Assembly (NCBI GenBank): GCA_021300455.1
Contig: JAJTDP010000003.1
Coordinates: 1-64,000 of the forward strand
Direction: 5' to 3'
DNA length: 64,000 nucleotides
From: Sediminibacterium sp.
Lineage (GTDB): Bacteria > Bacteroidota > Bacteroidia > Chitinophagales > Chitinophagaceae
Part shown: in pieces, positions 24,776 through 33,924 of the stretch
Position numbering within the stretch: position 1 is the stretch's first letter
Layout of the letters: the number at the start of each line of letters is the position of its first letter
Position numbers and translations under genes: made by a program
Notes under the pieces: generated by a model
The model's input: the letters and a program-made list of their open reading frames with translations, nothing else
Databases searched by the model: none
What the model was told of the DNA's origin: nothing

Positions 24776-25327
24776 ATGTTTGATCTTAGAACTATTGACA
24801 ATAGCTGGACTTTATTTTTAGATAGAGATGGCGTTATTAATTTCGAAAGAAATAATGACTACGTAAAAGATTGGGCTGAATTTAAGTTTTACGAAGAAAG
24901 TATACAGGCACTACCCCTTTTAGCACAAAAATTTTCAACCATTGTTATTACCACCAATCAAAAAGGTGTGGGTAGAGGTATAATGACGGAAGAGTCTTTA
25001 CAAACGATTCATCATAATATGGTTAGTGAAATTGTAAAAATAGGTGGAAGAATAGATCATATATTTTATTGTACAGATTTAGACAATGATTCTATTAATA
25101 GAAAACCACAACCTGGTATGGCGTTTCAAGCTAAAGAGAAATTTCCTAGTATTGATTTTACAAAGTCAATTATGGTGGGTAATAGAACTAGCGATATGGA
25201 ATTTGGTAGAAATGCTGGACTGCACACAGTTTTTTTAGCCACTACACATCCCGAAACGGCCTTTCCAAATACTTTAATAGATTTCAGATTTAATCACTTA
25301 TTGGAATTTGCAAAAGCTATTCAATAA
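24776..25327 (+). CDS. gmhB: Heptose bisphosphate phosphatase (HAD-IIIA)
   Basis: A 183-residue HAD phosphatase following gmhA, expected to remove the C7 phosphate from heptose 1,7-bisphosphate. Motif I is LFLDRDGVIN near residue 15, motif II is VITTNQKGVGRG near 60, and RKPQPGM near 115 with MVGNRTSDMEFGRNAG near 135 supply the later motifs. The zinc-binding Cys/His loop of E. coli GmhB is absent here (FYCTDLDNDSINRKP), so this belongs to a zinc-less subset. The coupling to gmhA supports the assignment. Confidence 0.9.
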   Translation: MFDLRTIDNSWTLFLDRDGVINFERNNDYVKDWAEFKFYEESIQALPLLAQKFSTIVITTNQKGVGRGIMTEESLQTIHHNMVSEIVKIGGRIDHIFYCTDLDNDSINRKPQPGMAFQAKEKFPSIDFTKSIMVGNRTSDMEFGRNAGLHTVFLATTHPETAFPNTLIDFRFNHLLEFAKAIQ

Positions 25328-25370
25328 AAAAAGCACCTAGTTTTCACTCAGCGCTTTTATATTTTTTTAA
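25324..25370 (+). terminator. Weak terminator after gmhB
   Basis: A short stem AAAAGC / GCTTTT with a long loop is followed by ATATTTTTTT. Placed between convergent gmhB and lepA. Confidence 0.4.
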
Positions 25371-25410
25371 GATTTAGTTAAACTATTAACTCAACTTACA
25401 AAGTTAAATA

Positions 25411-27195
25411 TTAATCTAATTTAAGTACTGCTAAGAAGGCTTCTTGTGGAATTTCCACATTACCTATTTGACGCATTCTCTTTTTACCTTCTTTTTGCTT
25501 TTCCAATAATTTACGCTTACGGCTAATATCACCACCATAACATTTAGCAGTTACATCCTTACGCATGGCAGATATATTTTCTCTAGCAACTACTTTAGCG
25601 CCTATAGCCGCTTGAATAGCAATTTGGAACTGTTGTTTAGTTAATAGTTCTTTTAATTTCTCACAAAGTCTACGGCCAAAATCAGATGCTTTGCCTCTAT
25701 GAATTAAGGCACTTAAAGCATCTACCTTTTCACTATTTAATAAAATATCCATTTTCACAATATCAGCATCTCTAAATCCTATTTGAGAATAGTCAAAAGA
25801 AGCGTAGCCTCTGGTTTGACTTTTTAATTTATCATAAAAATCAAATACAATTTCCGTCATCGGCATTTCAAAAATTAATTCCACCCTTGTTGGGGTTAAA
25901 TAACTTTGATTCATTAATATACCTCTCTTACTTAAACACAGGGTAATAATATTTCCAATATAATCGGGGGATGTAATTATTTGTGCACGAATATAAGGCT
26001 CTTCAATATGCTCAATCTTTACAGGATCGGGCATTTCTGAAGGGTTATTCACTATTATTTTTTCACCTCTTGTAGTATAGGCTATAAAACTTACGTTAGG
26101 AACCGTAGTAATAACTGTTTGGTTAAACTCTCTTTCTAGTCGCTCTTGGATAATTTCCATATGCAGTAATCCTAAAAAACCACATCTAAATCCAAATCCT
26201 AAGGCTTGAGATGTTTCTAATTCAAAAGTTAAAGAAGCGTCGTTTAATTGTAATTTTTCCATACAATCTCTAAGCTCTTCAAACTCATCAGTGTTCACTG
26301 GATAAATGCCCGCAAATACCATGGGTTTCACTTCTTCAAAACCATTAATCATCTCTCCAGGGTTATTAGCAAGTGTAATGGTATCTCCTACCTTCACTTC
26401 TTTAGCTACTTTAATACCTGTAATAATATAACCTACATCTCCTGCTCTCACTTCTGCCTTGGGTGTCATGGCTAATTTTAATACGCCCACTTCATCTGCA
26501 TTATAATCTCTACCAGAAGCGACAAAACGTATTTTATCATTTTTCTTTAATACCCCATTCATAATTCTGTAGTAAACAATAATACCACGGAAACTATTAA
26601 ACACACTATCAAAAATTAAAGCTTGCAATGGGGCTTCCGTATCACCTACTGGAGCAGGGATACGTTCGGCAATTGCTTGCAGTATTTCTTCAATACCAAT
26701 ACCTGAACGGCCACTGGCTAGTAAAATATCTTCTTGCTTACAACCTATTAATTCAATAATTTGGTCGGTTACTTCTGGAATTTTAGCACCATCCATATCA
26801 ATTTTATTAATGACTGGAATAATCTCTAAATTATTTTCCAATGCTAAATATAAATTGCTAATAGTTTGTGCTTGTATACCTTGTGAAGCGTCTACTAACA
26901 ATAAAGCACCCTCACAAGCTGCTAAGGCTCTACTTACTTCATAACTAAAGTCAACGTGACCTGGTGTGTCAATTAAATTATAAGTATAAGTAGTTCCTTT
27001 ATGTATATAATTAATTTGAATAGCGTGACTCTTAATGGTAATACCTTTCTCACGCTCTAAATCCATATCATCCAAAACCTGATTCATCATCTCACGCTCG
27101 GTAATCGTTTTAGTATGTTCTAATAAACGATCGGCCAAGGTACTTTTACCGTGATCGATATGTGCGATGATACAAAAATTTCTTATATTCTTCAT
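25411..27195 (-). CDS. lepA: Elongation factor 4 (LepA)
   Basis: A 594-residue ribosome-associated translational GTPase. G motifs are [15 protein letters not shown] (G1) at the N-terminus, GITIKSHA (G2), [12 protein letters not shown] (G3) near residue 78 and NKIDMDGA (G4) near 133. The LepA-specific C-terminal domain is present ([15 protein letters not shown] near 470, then [25 protein letters not shown] near the end), which separates it from EF-G. The length is standard. It lies 23 bp after tpiA on the same strand, so the two are likely one operon. Confidence 0.98.
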   Translation of the reverse strand: MKNIRNFCIIAHIDHGKSTLADRLLEHTKTITEREMMNQVLDDMDLEREKGITIKSHAIQINYIHKGTTYTYNLIDTPGHVDFSYEVSRALAACEGALLLVDASQGIQAQTISNLYLALENNLEIIPVINKIDMDGAKIPEVTDQIIELIGCKQEDILLASGRSGIGIEEILQAIAERIPAPVGDTEAPLQALIFDSVFNSFRGIIVYYRIMNGVLKKNDKIRFVASGRDYNADEVGVLKLAMTPKAEVRAGDVGYIITGIKVAKEVKVGDTITLANNPGEMINGFEEVKPMVFAGIYPVNTDEFEELRDCMEKLQLNDASLTFELETSQALGFGFRCGFLGLLHMEIIQERLEREFNQTVITTVPNVSFIAYTTRGEKIIVNNPSEMPDPVKIEHIEEPYIRAQIITSPDYIGNIITLCLSKRGILMNQSYLTPTRVELIFEMPMTEIVFDFYDKLKSQTRGYASFDYSQIGFRDADIVKMDILLNSEKVDALSALIHRGKASDFGRRLCEKLKELLTKQQFQIAIQAAIGAKVVARENISAMRKDVTAKCYGGDISRKRKLLEKQKEGKKRMRQIGNVEIPQEAFLAVLKLD

Positions 27196-27218
27196 GTAGG
27201 TAAGACTTACTTTTAATT

Positions 27219-27980
27219 TTAAGAAAGAGCATTTATGATGGCTGTAAATTCAGTAGCAACTAAAGAAGCGCCACCTACTAGTCCGCCATCTACATCAGGT
27301 TGAGAGAATATTTCTTTTGCATTAGAAGCTTTTACACTTCCTCCATATAAAATAGAAATTTCATTGGCTATAGCTTCACCATATTGACTTGCAAAACAAG
27401 ATCTAATATAAGCATGTATATCTTGGGCCTGTGCACTTGATGCAGTTTTACCTGTACCAATGGCCCATATAGGTTCATAAGCAATAACTACTTTTACAAT
27501 AGCCTCAGCTGATAAATGAAATAAAGAATTTTTTAATTGCGCTTCAACAAATGCATTTTGTGTTTCTGCTTCTCTAATCGCAAGAGGTTCGCCGCAACAA
27601 AAAATGGGTGTACTATGAATTGATAATATGGCATTTACTTTTTCTGCTAATAAGGCGTCAGATTCAGCAAAATATTCACGACGCTCAGAATGTCCAACAA
27701 TAATATGCTTCACACCTATAGATTCTAACATAGATGCTGAAACTTCTCCAGTATAGGCACCCGATTCTTTCTGATGACAGTTTTGTGCTGCAACAAATAC
27801 ATTCGGTTTGTTGGCTAATTTTGCTAAGGCTAAAGGAATATAAATAGCCGGCACTGCAAAAATAGCTTCCTGATTTGCGCCTAATGAATTTGAGCTAGCT
27901 ACTAATTCATTTAATAAAGTCTCTGCTTGAGCAAGAGATAAATTCATTTTCCAATTGGCGGCGGCTATTTGTTTACGCAT
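27219..27980 (-). CDS. tpiA: Triosephosphate isomerase
   Basis: Interconverts dihydroxyacetone phosphate and glyceraldehyde 3-phosphate. A 253-residue TIM barrel: AANWKMNLS with the catalytic Lys near residue 10, [14 protein letters not shown] with the catalytic His near 96, [15 protein letters not shown] with the catalytic Glu near 167 and [12 protein letters not shown] near 212. All catalytic residues are present. A TACCTTTG element on the minus strand lies about 40 bp upstream. It is followed by lepA. Confidence 0.98.
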   Translation of the reverse strand: MRKQIAAANWKMNLSLAQAETLLNELVASSNSLGANQEAIFAVPAIYIPLALAKLANKPNVFVAAQNCHQKESGAYTGEVSASMLESIGVKHIIVGHSERREYFAESDALLAEKVNAILSIHSTPIFCCGEPLAIREAETQNAFVEAQLKNSLFHLSAEAIVKVVIAYEPIWAIGTGKTASSAQAQDIHAYIRSCFASQYGEAIANEISILYGGSVKASNAKEIFSQPDVDGGLVGGASLVATEFTAIINALS

Positions 27981-28020
27981 AATAATTATAGGAAGTTTAG
28001 TGGGCTAATGATGAGCGCTG

Positions 28021-28028
28021 CAAAGGTA
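28021..28028 (-). promoter_or_regulatory. -7 element for tpiA-lepA
   Basis: The minus strand reads TACCTTTG, 41 nt from the tpiA ATG, just after the stop of the glmU-like gene. This suggests tpiA-lepA has its own promoter. Confidence 0.45.
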
Positions 28029-28045
28029 TTAAATTCAAGCCTTAA

Positions 28046-29212
28046 TTAATGATGATTTACTTGATATAAATGCTTCAAAACCTGCTTTTCGGCCTCTGAA
28101 ATGGTAAATCCTTTCAATTTTTTCCAATTATGGATATCCTCTAGGGCTTTGTCCAATTGATAGCCTGGGATTATCCCCCAAGTAAAATTGGGTATATGTT
28201 TAGGAAGTAGCCCATTTCCAAAGATATTGGCACTGACCCCAATATAGGAACCAGTATTAATACTCGATTGAATGGCAAAACGGCTATAATCACCTACCAG
28301 CATACCCATTTTCTGGCCTACATTTTCCCATTCCCCCTTAAATTCATTCCACATCTGTATTTCCCCAGCTGTATTTTTGATATTACTATTACAAGTGCCT
28401 GCGCCTAAATTGCACCAATGTCCAATAATGCTATCCCCTAAATAACCCTCATGGCCTTTATTAGAATAACCCATTAAAATGGAATTCTTAATCTCACCAC
28501 CTGCTAAACAATAAGGGCCAATACTGGTAGATCCATAAATGCTGGAATTCATTTTCACCACCCCTTTTTTACCTAATGTAAAGGAACCTCGAATAGAAGA
28601 ACCTTCCATTACAATTGCTTCATTACCAATATATATAAAGCCTTCACTTGCATTTAAATTAGCACATAAAACTGAAGCCCCCTTCTCTATAAAAATCTGG
28701 TCTTTATTAACGACATTATTGGAAGGGTCAATGGGCTCAGATTTTCTTTGACTAGCTACCCATTTAAAATCTCTTTCAATGAGCTTAGAATGGATAGATA
28801 ATAGCTGTAACTGATTTAGTACAAAGGAAACCTCATCAAATACAATGGGTGGCTTTTCAGCTAGTAAAATTTTGGAAATTTGTCTTTCCTTGGTTTTAGT
28901 AGCAATCCACTTTTCTCCAGCCGTCATTAACTTTTCTCCTTCATTTAGGCTATTAATAGCTTTCAATAAGCCTTCAGAAGGAATACAGGCCACATTGATA
29001 AAAAATAGAGATTCGGTAGTACTAAGAAATTCAGAGTCCTCGTATAAGGCTTGTAAATAAGGAGCTGTATACACACCGCAAGCTTCATGGGTATACTGTT
29101 CCCATCTTTCTTTAAAAGTAAAAATGCCTACCCTACAAGTTGCCAAAGATTGGGTTAAGGTAAAAGGATAAAAATGATCCCTTTCTGCGATATCTACTAA
29201 GATATATTGCAT
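28046..29212 (-). CDS. GlmU-like sugar nucleotidyltransferase (alternative bacterial GlmU family)
   Basis: A 388-residue protein of the Bacteroidetes alternative GlmU family, thought to make UDP-GlcNAc from glucosamine 1-phosphate. The N-terminal part (about 1-180) is a divergent nucleotidyltransferase domain opening YILVDIAERDHFYPFTLT, without the canonical GlmU LAAGxGTRM loop. The C-terminal part (about 190-360) is a left-handed beta helix built from hexapeptide repeats, including GHWCNLGAGTCNSNIKN. Function is from family knowledge. A 22-bp interrupted palindrome overlaps its promoter. Confidence 0.85.
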   Translation of the reverse strand: MQYILVDIAERDHFYPFTLTQSLATCRVGIFTFKERWEQYTHEACGVYTAPYLQALYEDSEFLSTTESLFFINVACIPSEGLLKAINSLNEGEKLMTAGEKWIATKTKERQISKILLAEKPPIVFDEVSFVLNQLQLLSIHSKLIERDFKWVASQRKSEPIDPSNNVVNKDQIFIEKGASVLCANLNASEGFIYIGNEAIVMEGSSIRGSFTLGKKGVVKMNSSIYGSTSIGPYCLAGGEIKNSILMGYSNKGHEGYLGDSIIGHWCNLGAGTCNSNIKNTAGEIQMWNEFKGEWENVGQKMGMLVGDYSRFAIQSSINTGSYIGVSANIFGNGLLPKHIPNFTWGIIPGYQLDKALEDIHNWKKLKGFTISEAEKQVLKHLYQVNHH

Positions 29213-29227
29213 TGAATACTTTTAAAA

Positions 29228-29249
29228 TGAATGCTTTTGAAAGCATTCA
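29228..29249. promoter_or_regulatory. 22-bp interrupted palindrome at the glmU-like promoter
   Basis: TGAATGCTTT-TG-AAAGCATTCA has perfect 10-bp arms, lies 16 bp upstream of the glmU-like start and overlaps the end of its -7 element. Possible operator or RNA leader hairpin. Confidence 0.5.
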
Positions 29250-29255
29250 AATTTA
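29248..29255 (-). promoter_or_regulatory. -7 element for glmU-like gene
   Basis: The minus strand reads TAAATTTG, 36 nt from the ATG and abutting the palindrome, which would then lie at the transcription start. Confidence 0.5.
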
Positions 29256-29329
29256 GTCAAAGTCTTGTCAAACTTATGCCAAAGTTTATTGAATCAGGAT
29301 AAGTTCCTAACAGATGTTCATTTTATGCT

Positions 29330-29337
29330 TATTTTTG
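29330..29337 (+). promoter_or_regulatory. -7 element for pruA
   Basis: TATTTTTG lies 19 nt before the chosen pruA ATG, divergent from the glmU-like promoter about 75 bp away. Confidence 0.5.
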
Positions 29338-29355
29338 AAGCCTAATTCAAATATT

Positions 29356-30987
29356 ATGCAATTCGGCACATTTAATTATCCCGTTCCAGCCAATGAACCC
29401 GTATTAACTTATGCACCTGGTTCTGCTGAAAAATTAGCTTTAAAACAAGCCATTGTTTCTCTAAAGAAAAAATCATTGGACATACCGATGATTATAAATG
29501 GTAAAGAAGTTAGAACTGATTTAAAGCAAGCCATACATCCTCCCCACGAAATAAAACATACACTGGGTTATTTTCATATGGGTAATAAAAAACATGTAGA
29601 TCAAGCCGTTAATGCAGGATTAAAAGTGAGAACTGCATGGTCAAATATGAATTGGGAAGCAAGGGCACATATATTTTTAAAAGCTGCCGATTTATTAGCG
29701 ACTAAATATCGTTTTGAAATGAATGCGGCCACGATGTTAGGTCAAAGTAAAAATGCTTATCAAGCAGAGATAGACGCCTCTTGTGAGTTAATTGATTTTT
29801 TAAGATTCAATGTTCATTTTTTAAGTCAGATATATCAGCAACAACCTGTTTCTTCTACTGGCATTCATAATAGAATGGAATACCGTGGACTAGAAGGATT
29901 TGTACTTGCTATTACTCCATTTAATTTTACAGCTATTGGTGGCAACCTGCCAGCTTCTGCTGCTATGTGTGGCAATGTAGTTGTTTGGAAACCAGCTAAC
30001 ACACAAATTTATTCTGCACAATTATTTATGCGCATTATGAAAGAAGCGGGCCTTCCAGATGGTGTAATTAATATAGTGTTTGTAGATGGCCCTACCATTG
30101 GTGCTACTTGTTTTGCGCATCCCGATTTTGCGGGCGTTCATTTTACAGGAAGTACAGGGGTGTTTAATTATATGTGGAAACAAATTGGAGAGAATATTTC
30201 AAAATATAAAACCTATCCAAGAATTGTAGGTGAAACTGGAGGTAAAGATTTTGTAATGGTACATGAAACTGCTGATGTAGATACGGTGGTTACAGCGCTT
30301 GCGCGTGGTGCATTTGAATACCAAGGACAAAAATGTTCTGCCGCCTCTCGTGCATACTTACCCTCTAATATTGCTCCAGCCATTAAAGAAAAATTAGTGA
30401 AGGCAATTAAGACGATGAAAATGGGTACGGTTGAAAATTTTTCCAATTTTGTGAATGCAGTTATTGATGAAAAATCTTTTGACAATATTGCTAAATATAT
30501 TGATCAAGTAAAAAAAGATAAAAAAGCTAAAATACTTGTAGGTGGAAATTATAGTAAAAAATTAGGCTACTTTATTGAACCTACAGTAATTGAAACCACT
30601 GATCCAAAATACACAACAATGTGTGAAGAAATTTTTGGACCAGTACTTACTATTTATACATACCCTGCAGCTGAATATGAAAAAACATTAAAGCTTTTGG
30701 ATAGCACTTCTAAATATGCATTAACCGGAGCCATAATTGCACAAGACAGATCAGCGATTGAACTTGCCACTAAATTGTTAAGACATGCAGCGGGCAATTT
30801 TTATATCAACGATAAGCCTACAGGTGCCGTTGTAGGACAACAACCTTTTGGAGGTGCCAGGGCTTCAGGAACCAATGATAAAGCAGGTTCTATGTTGAAT
30901 TTATATAGATGGTTAAGCGCAAGGACAATTAAAGAGACCTTTAACCCTCCTACCGACTATACTTACCCATTTTTAAAAGAAGCCTAA
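29356..30987 (+). CDS. pruA: L-glutamate gamma-semialdehyde (1-pyrroline-5-carboxylate) dehydrogenase
   Basis: Oxidises glutamate semialdehyde to glutamate in proline catabolism. The start is the ATG at 29356 (MQFGTFNYPVPANEPV), 543 residues; the track's upstream 14 residues overlap the -7 element. Aldehyde-dehydrogenase features are present: ITPFNFTAIGGNLP near residue 195, the HFTGSTGVFNYMW cofactor segment, GETGGKDFVMV with the catalytic Glu near 295, and EYQGQKCSAASRAY with the catalytic Cys near 330. The N-terminal extension and overall length fit the stand-alone P5CDH type rather than PutA fusion. No proline dehydrogenase is adjacent. Confidence 0.95.
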   Translation: MQFGTFNYPVPANEPVLTYAPGSAEKLALKQAIVSLKKKSLDIPMIINGKEVRTDLKQAIHPPHEIKHTLGYFHMGNKKHVDQAVNAGLKVRTAWSNMNWEARAHIFLKAADLLATKYRFEMNAATMLGQSKNAYQAEIDASCELIDFLRFNVHFLSQIYQQQPVSSTGIHNRMEYRGLEGFVLAITPFNFTAIGGNLPASAAMCGNVVVWKPANTQIYSAQLFMRIMKEAGLPDGVINIVFVDGPTIGATCFAHPDFAGVHFTGSTGVFNYMWKQIGENISKYKTYPRIVGETGGKDFVMVHETADVDTVVTALARGAFEYQGQKCSAASRAYLPSNIAPAIKEKLVKAIKTMKMGTVENFSNFVNAVIDEKSFDNIAKYIDQVKKDKKAKILVGGNYSKKLGYFIEPTVIETTDPKYTTMCEEIFGPVLTIYTYPAAEYEKTLKLLDSTSKYALTGAIIAQDRSAIELATKLLRHAAGNFYINDKPTGAVVGQQPFGGARASGTNDKAGSMLNLYRWLSARTIKETFNPPTDYTYPFLKEA

Positions 30988-31024
30988 AGCACTGTTTTTT
31001 GCTCTATTTTATGGTAGAAAACAG

Positions 31025-31032
31025 TATATTTG
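31025..31032 (+). promoter_or_regulatory. -7 element for pdhA
   Basis: TATATTTG with a TTTTTTG 23 nt upstream (ending at 31001) matches the two-part Bacteroidetes promoter; 20 nt before the GTG start. Confidence 0.55.
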
Positions 31033-31052
31033 CTGCTCAAAATTAAAGGACT

Positions 31053-32048
31053 GTGGCCCAAAAATTTTCTAAAGAAACATATCTCTATTGGTACGAACTC
31101 ATGCAGTTAATACGTCAGTTTGAATCCAAGGCAGAAGAGATGTACAAAATGGCTGGAAAAATCAGAGGTTTTTTCCACGTTTATAATGGACAGGAAGCCA
31201 TTGCAGCTGGCTGTATGACAGCTACTAACCCAGAAGACCCCTTTATTACTGGATACCGTGACCACGGTTTAGCCTTGGCTAAAGGAATGAGCCCCAATTC
31301 GGCTATGGCTGAGTTATACGGGAAGGCAACAGGTTGTTCTAAAGGAAAAGGCGGCAGTATGCACTTATTTAGTAAGGAACATAATTTCTTTGGTGGACAT
31401 GGCATTGTGGGTGCCCAAATTGGAACAGGAGCTGGTTTAGCTTTTGCAGAACAATACCGTGGTTCAAAAAATGTGGTTTTATGTTATTTTGGAGATGGCG
31501 CTGCCAGACAAGGTATGTTGCATGAGGTATTTAATTTAGCCATGCTTTGGAAATTACCAGTGGTATTTATTTGCGAGAATAACAACTACGCAATGGGTAC
31601 TTCCATTGAAAGAACAAGTAATGTGATTGATATCTATAAATTAGCCGATGCCTATGAAATGCCTTCTGATAAAATAGATGGTATGACAGCAGAAGCAGTT
31701 CATGAAGGTGTAACAAGAGCTGTGAAAAGAGCCCGTAATGGTGAAGGCCCTACTTTATTAGAAATGAAAACCTATCGATATAAAGGTCACTCTGTATCGG
31801 ATCCTCAAAAATACCGTACTAAGGACGAGGTAGAAGATTATAAAAATCAAGACCCTATTACGAAAGTCCATAGCACTATACTTGAAAATAAATTTGCCAC
31901 TATTGAAGAACTTAATGCGATTGATGAAAAAATAGCAGGTATTGTAGAAGCTTCTGTAAAATTTGCAGAAGAAAGTCCATGGCCTGATGATAGTGAATTG
32001 TTGAAAGATGTATACATTGATTCATCTTACCCTTTTATTGTAGACTAA
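31053..32048 (+). CDS. pdhA: Pyruvate dehydrogenase E1 component, alpha subunit
   Basis: Thiamine-dependent decarboxylase subunit of the pyruvate dehydrogenase complex. It has 331 residues and starts at GTG (AAAGGAC lies a few bases before it, a possible weak ribosome site). The TPP motif runs from YFGDGAARQGMLHE to FICENNNYAMGTS near residue 150-185, and the phosphorylation-loop-like YRYKGHSVSDPQKYR is near 250. FITGYRDHG near 70 and the KGGSMHLF segment are typical E1-alpha. The beta subunit is not in the window; an E2 gene lies 13 kb downstream. Confidence 0.94.
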   Translation: MAQKFSKETYLYWYELMQLIRQFESKAEEMYKMAGKIRGFFHVYNGQEAIAAGCMTATNPEDPFITGYRDHGLALAKGMSPNSAMAELYGKATGCSKGKGGSMHLFSKEHNFFGGHGIVGAQIGTGAGLAFAEQYRGSKNVVLCYFGDGAARQGMLHEVFNLAMLWKLPVVFICENNNYAMGTSIERTSNVIDIYKLADAYEMPSDKIDGMTAEAVHEGVTRAVKRARNGEGPTLLEMKTYRYKGHSVSDPQKYRTKDEVEDYKNQDPITKVHSTILENKFATIEELNAIDEKIAGIVEASVKFAEESPWPDDSELLKDVYIDSSYPFIVD

Positions 32049-32063
32049 TTATAACAAATATAT

Positions 32064-32717
32064 ATGAGCGAATTACACCAAGAAAAACACCCTTTTGTAG
32101 ATTTTGTAAAAACAAATCAAAAAACTTTAACCTACACTTTAACTGCTTTAGTAGTGATTGTATTAGCATATTTTGGTTATACAGAATTATACCAAAATCC
32201 AAGAGAAGCTAAGGCCACAGATACGATGTTTACAGCTGAAAAGTACTTTGCTTTAGACTCCTCTAATTATGTACTCAACGGAGATGGCACTAATAAAGGC
32301 GTATTGTATGTTATAAAACAATACAGTGGCACCAAGGCAGCTAATTTAGCTAATTACTATGCAGGTATTAGTTATTACCGTTTAAACGACTATAAAAAGT
32401 CTATCGAATATTTAAAGGACTTCTCTACTTCTGCTAAGCAAGTGCAAGCCATTGCTTATGGAACCATTGGAGATGCTTATGCCGATTTAAAAAACAATGA
32501 AGAGGCTATAGAATACTATAAAAAAGCGGGTGGACATTTCCCTGAAGATGAAGGAATTTCTGCTGAATATTTATTCCGTGCTGCTTCTTTATTAGAAATG
32601 AATGGTAAGGCAGATGATGCTATTGAAATTTATACCACCATTAAGACGAAGTATCCTAAAACAGAAAAAGGCTTCCAAGCCGATAAGTATATTAATAGAC
32701 TGAAGGTGCAGCCTTAA
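32064..32717 (+). CDS. Membrane-anchored TPR protein
   Basis: A 217-residue protein: a single N-terminal membrane helix (TLTALVVIVLAYFGYTELY, about 24-42) followed by at least three tetratricopeptide repeats (ANLANYYAGISYYRLNDYKKS near 92, AIAYGTIGDAYADLKNNEEA near 133, AEYLFRAASLLEMNGKADDA near 175). The layout resembles YfgM/YbgF-like envelope TPR proteins. It lies 15 bp after pdhA, so cotranscription is likely, but no functional link to the dehydrogenase is evident. Partner unknown. Confidence 0.82.
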   Translation: MSELHQEKHPFVDFVKTNQKTLTYTLTALVVIVLAYFGYTELYQNPREAKATDTMFTAEKYFALDSSNYVLNGDGTNKGVLYVIKQYSGTKAANLANYYAGISYYRLNDYKKSIEYLKDFSTSAKQVQAIAYGTIGDAYADLKNNEEAIEYYKKAGGHFPEDEGISAEYLFRAASLLEMNGKADDAIEIYTTIKTKYPKTEKGFQADKYINRLKVQP

Positions 32718-32746
32718 TTTATTTAGCTTAATTAGCTAAGTATTCT

Positions 32747-32754
32747 TATTTTTG
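32747..32754 (+). promoter_or_regulatory. -7 element immediately before the lutA-like gene
   Basis: TATTTTTG ends 5 nt before the ATG at 32759, so the transcript would start at or next to the start codon (leaderless). Confidence 0.5.
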
Positions 32755-32758
32755 ATAC

Positions 32759-33478
32759 ATGACAGTACAGCTATTTATTCCTTGTTTTATGGATCAATTG
32801 TATCCACAAGCTGCTTATAATACTATTAAGGTATTAGAAAAGGCAGGTTGTAAGGTTAAATATAACGAACAACAAACTTGTTGTGGTCAGCCTGCTTTTA
32901 ATGCTGGTTTTTGGAGCGAGTCTAAAGATGTATGTACCAAATTTGTACAAGACTTTGATGGTGCCGATTATATTGTAAGCCCTAGTGCAAGTTGTACAGG
33001 TTTTGTTAGAAATAATTTTGGAAAAATTTTTGAGAACAATGCCTTTCAAAGTCCTGCTAAAAAAGTAACCAATAGAATGTTTGAACTTTCAGAATTCTTG
33101 GTTAAAATTTTAAATGTTACCGACCTAGGTGCCAAGTTTGAAGGCAAGGCTACTTATCACGATAGTTGTGCGGGTTTAAGAGAATGTCATATAAAACAAG
33201 AGCCAAGACAATTATTATCTAAAGTAGCTGGTTTGGAATTAGTGGAAATGAATGAAGTGGAAACCTGTTGTGGTTTTGGAGGAAGTTTTGCGGTGAAGTA
33301 TGATACCATTAGTGTTTCTATGGCCGATCAAAAAATTGAAAATATTATTAATACGAAAGCCGAATATTTAATTAGCACCGATTCAAGTTGTTTAATGCAT
33401 TTAGAGGGCCGTATGAAATTCAATGGCAATAATGTGCAAATACTGCATTTAGCTGATGTACTAGCAAGTGGATATTAA
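32759..33478 (+). CDS. (Fe-S)-binding oxidoreductase, LutA/YkgE type
   Basis: A 239-residue protein with two CCG cysteine-rich motifs: QQTCCGQPAFNAG near residue 40 and VETCCGFGGSFAVKY near 165, plus IPCFMDQLYPQ at the N-terminus and SPSASCTGFVR near 80, the full LutA pattern. LutA works with LutB and LutC in lactate oxidation; neither partner gene lies here, so the electron partner is unknown. The ATG is only 5 nt after a -7 element. An EVE-domain gene follows 12 bp later. Confidence 0.9.
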   Translation: MTVQLFIPCFMDQLYPQAAYNTIKVLEKAGCKVKYNEQQTCCGQPAFNAGFWSESKDVCTKFVQDFDGADYIVSPSASCTGFVRNNFGKIFENNAFQSPAKKVTNRMFELSEFLVKILNVTDLGAKFEGKATYHDSCAGLRECHIKQEPRQLLSKVAGLELVEMNEVETCCGFGGSFAVKYDTISVSMADQKIENIINTKAEYLISTDSSCLMHLEGRMKFNGNNVQILHLADVLASGY

Positions 33479-33490
33479 ATAAATTTTACT

Positions 33491-33901
33491 ATGGCCTATT
33501 GGTTAATTAAATCAGAACCCTTCAAATATTCTTGGGATCAGTTTGTCAAAGACAAAAAAACATTCTGGGATGGTGTAAGAAATTATGGTGCCCGTAATAA
33601 TTTAAGGTCAATGAAAAAAGGCGACCTTGCTTTTTGGTACCATAGCAATGAAGGCATGGAAATTGTTGGTATTGCTAAAGTAGTTAAAGAATCTTACCAA
33701 GACCCAACCACAGAAGAAACCGCTTGGTTAGCCGTTGATTTTGCTCCTCATGAAAAACTTAAATATCCTGTGAAATTAGCTGACGTAAAAGCCAATACCA
33801 ATTTAGCTGATATGGCCTTGGTAAGATTAGGACGATTATCCGTACAGCCTGTTACAGATAAAGAGTGGAAGGAAGTCATGAAAATGAGCCAGGGGAAATA
33901 A
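33491..33901 (+). CDS. EVE domain protein
   Basis: A 136-residue protein that is entirely one EVE domain: YWLIKSEPFKYSWDQFVKD at the start, WDGVRNYGARNNLRSMKKGDLAFWYHS near residue 30 and IVGIAKVVKE near 60. EVE/PUA-like folds bind modified bases; the human homologue THYN1 recognises modified cytosine. A stand-alone EVE protein in a bacterium has no settled role. It is the last gene of the plus-strand run and is convergent with the SpmA/B-like gene. Confidence 0.93.
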   Translation: MAYWLIKSEPFKYSWDQFVKDKKTFWDGVRNYGARNNLRSMKKGDLAFWYHSNEGMEIVGIAKVVKESYQDPTTEETAWLAVDFAPHEKLKYPVKLADVKANTNLADMALVRLGRLSVQPVTDKEWKEVMKMSQGK

Positions 33902-33924
33902 GCTCTATAATAAGTATTCGGATA

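Noticed and set aside
29228-29249. Insertion-sequence terminal repeat
   Set aside because: It is a single central palindrome at a promoter with no transposase or matching distal end.
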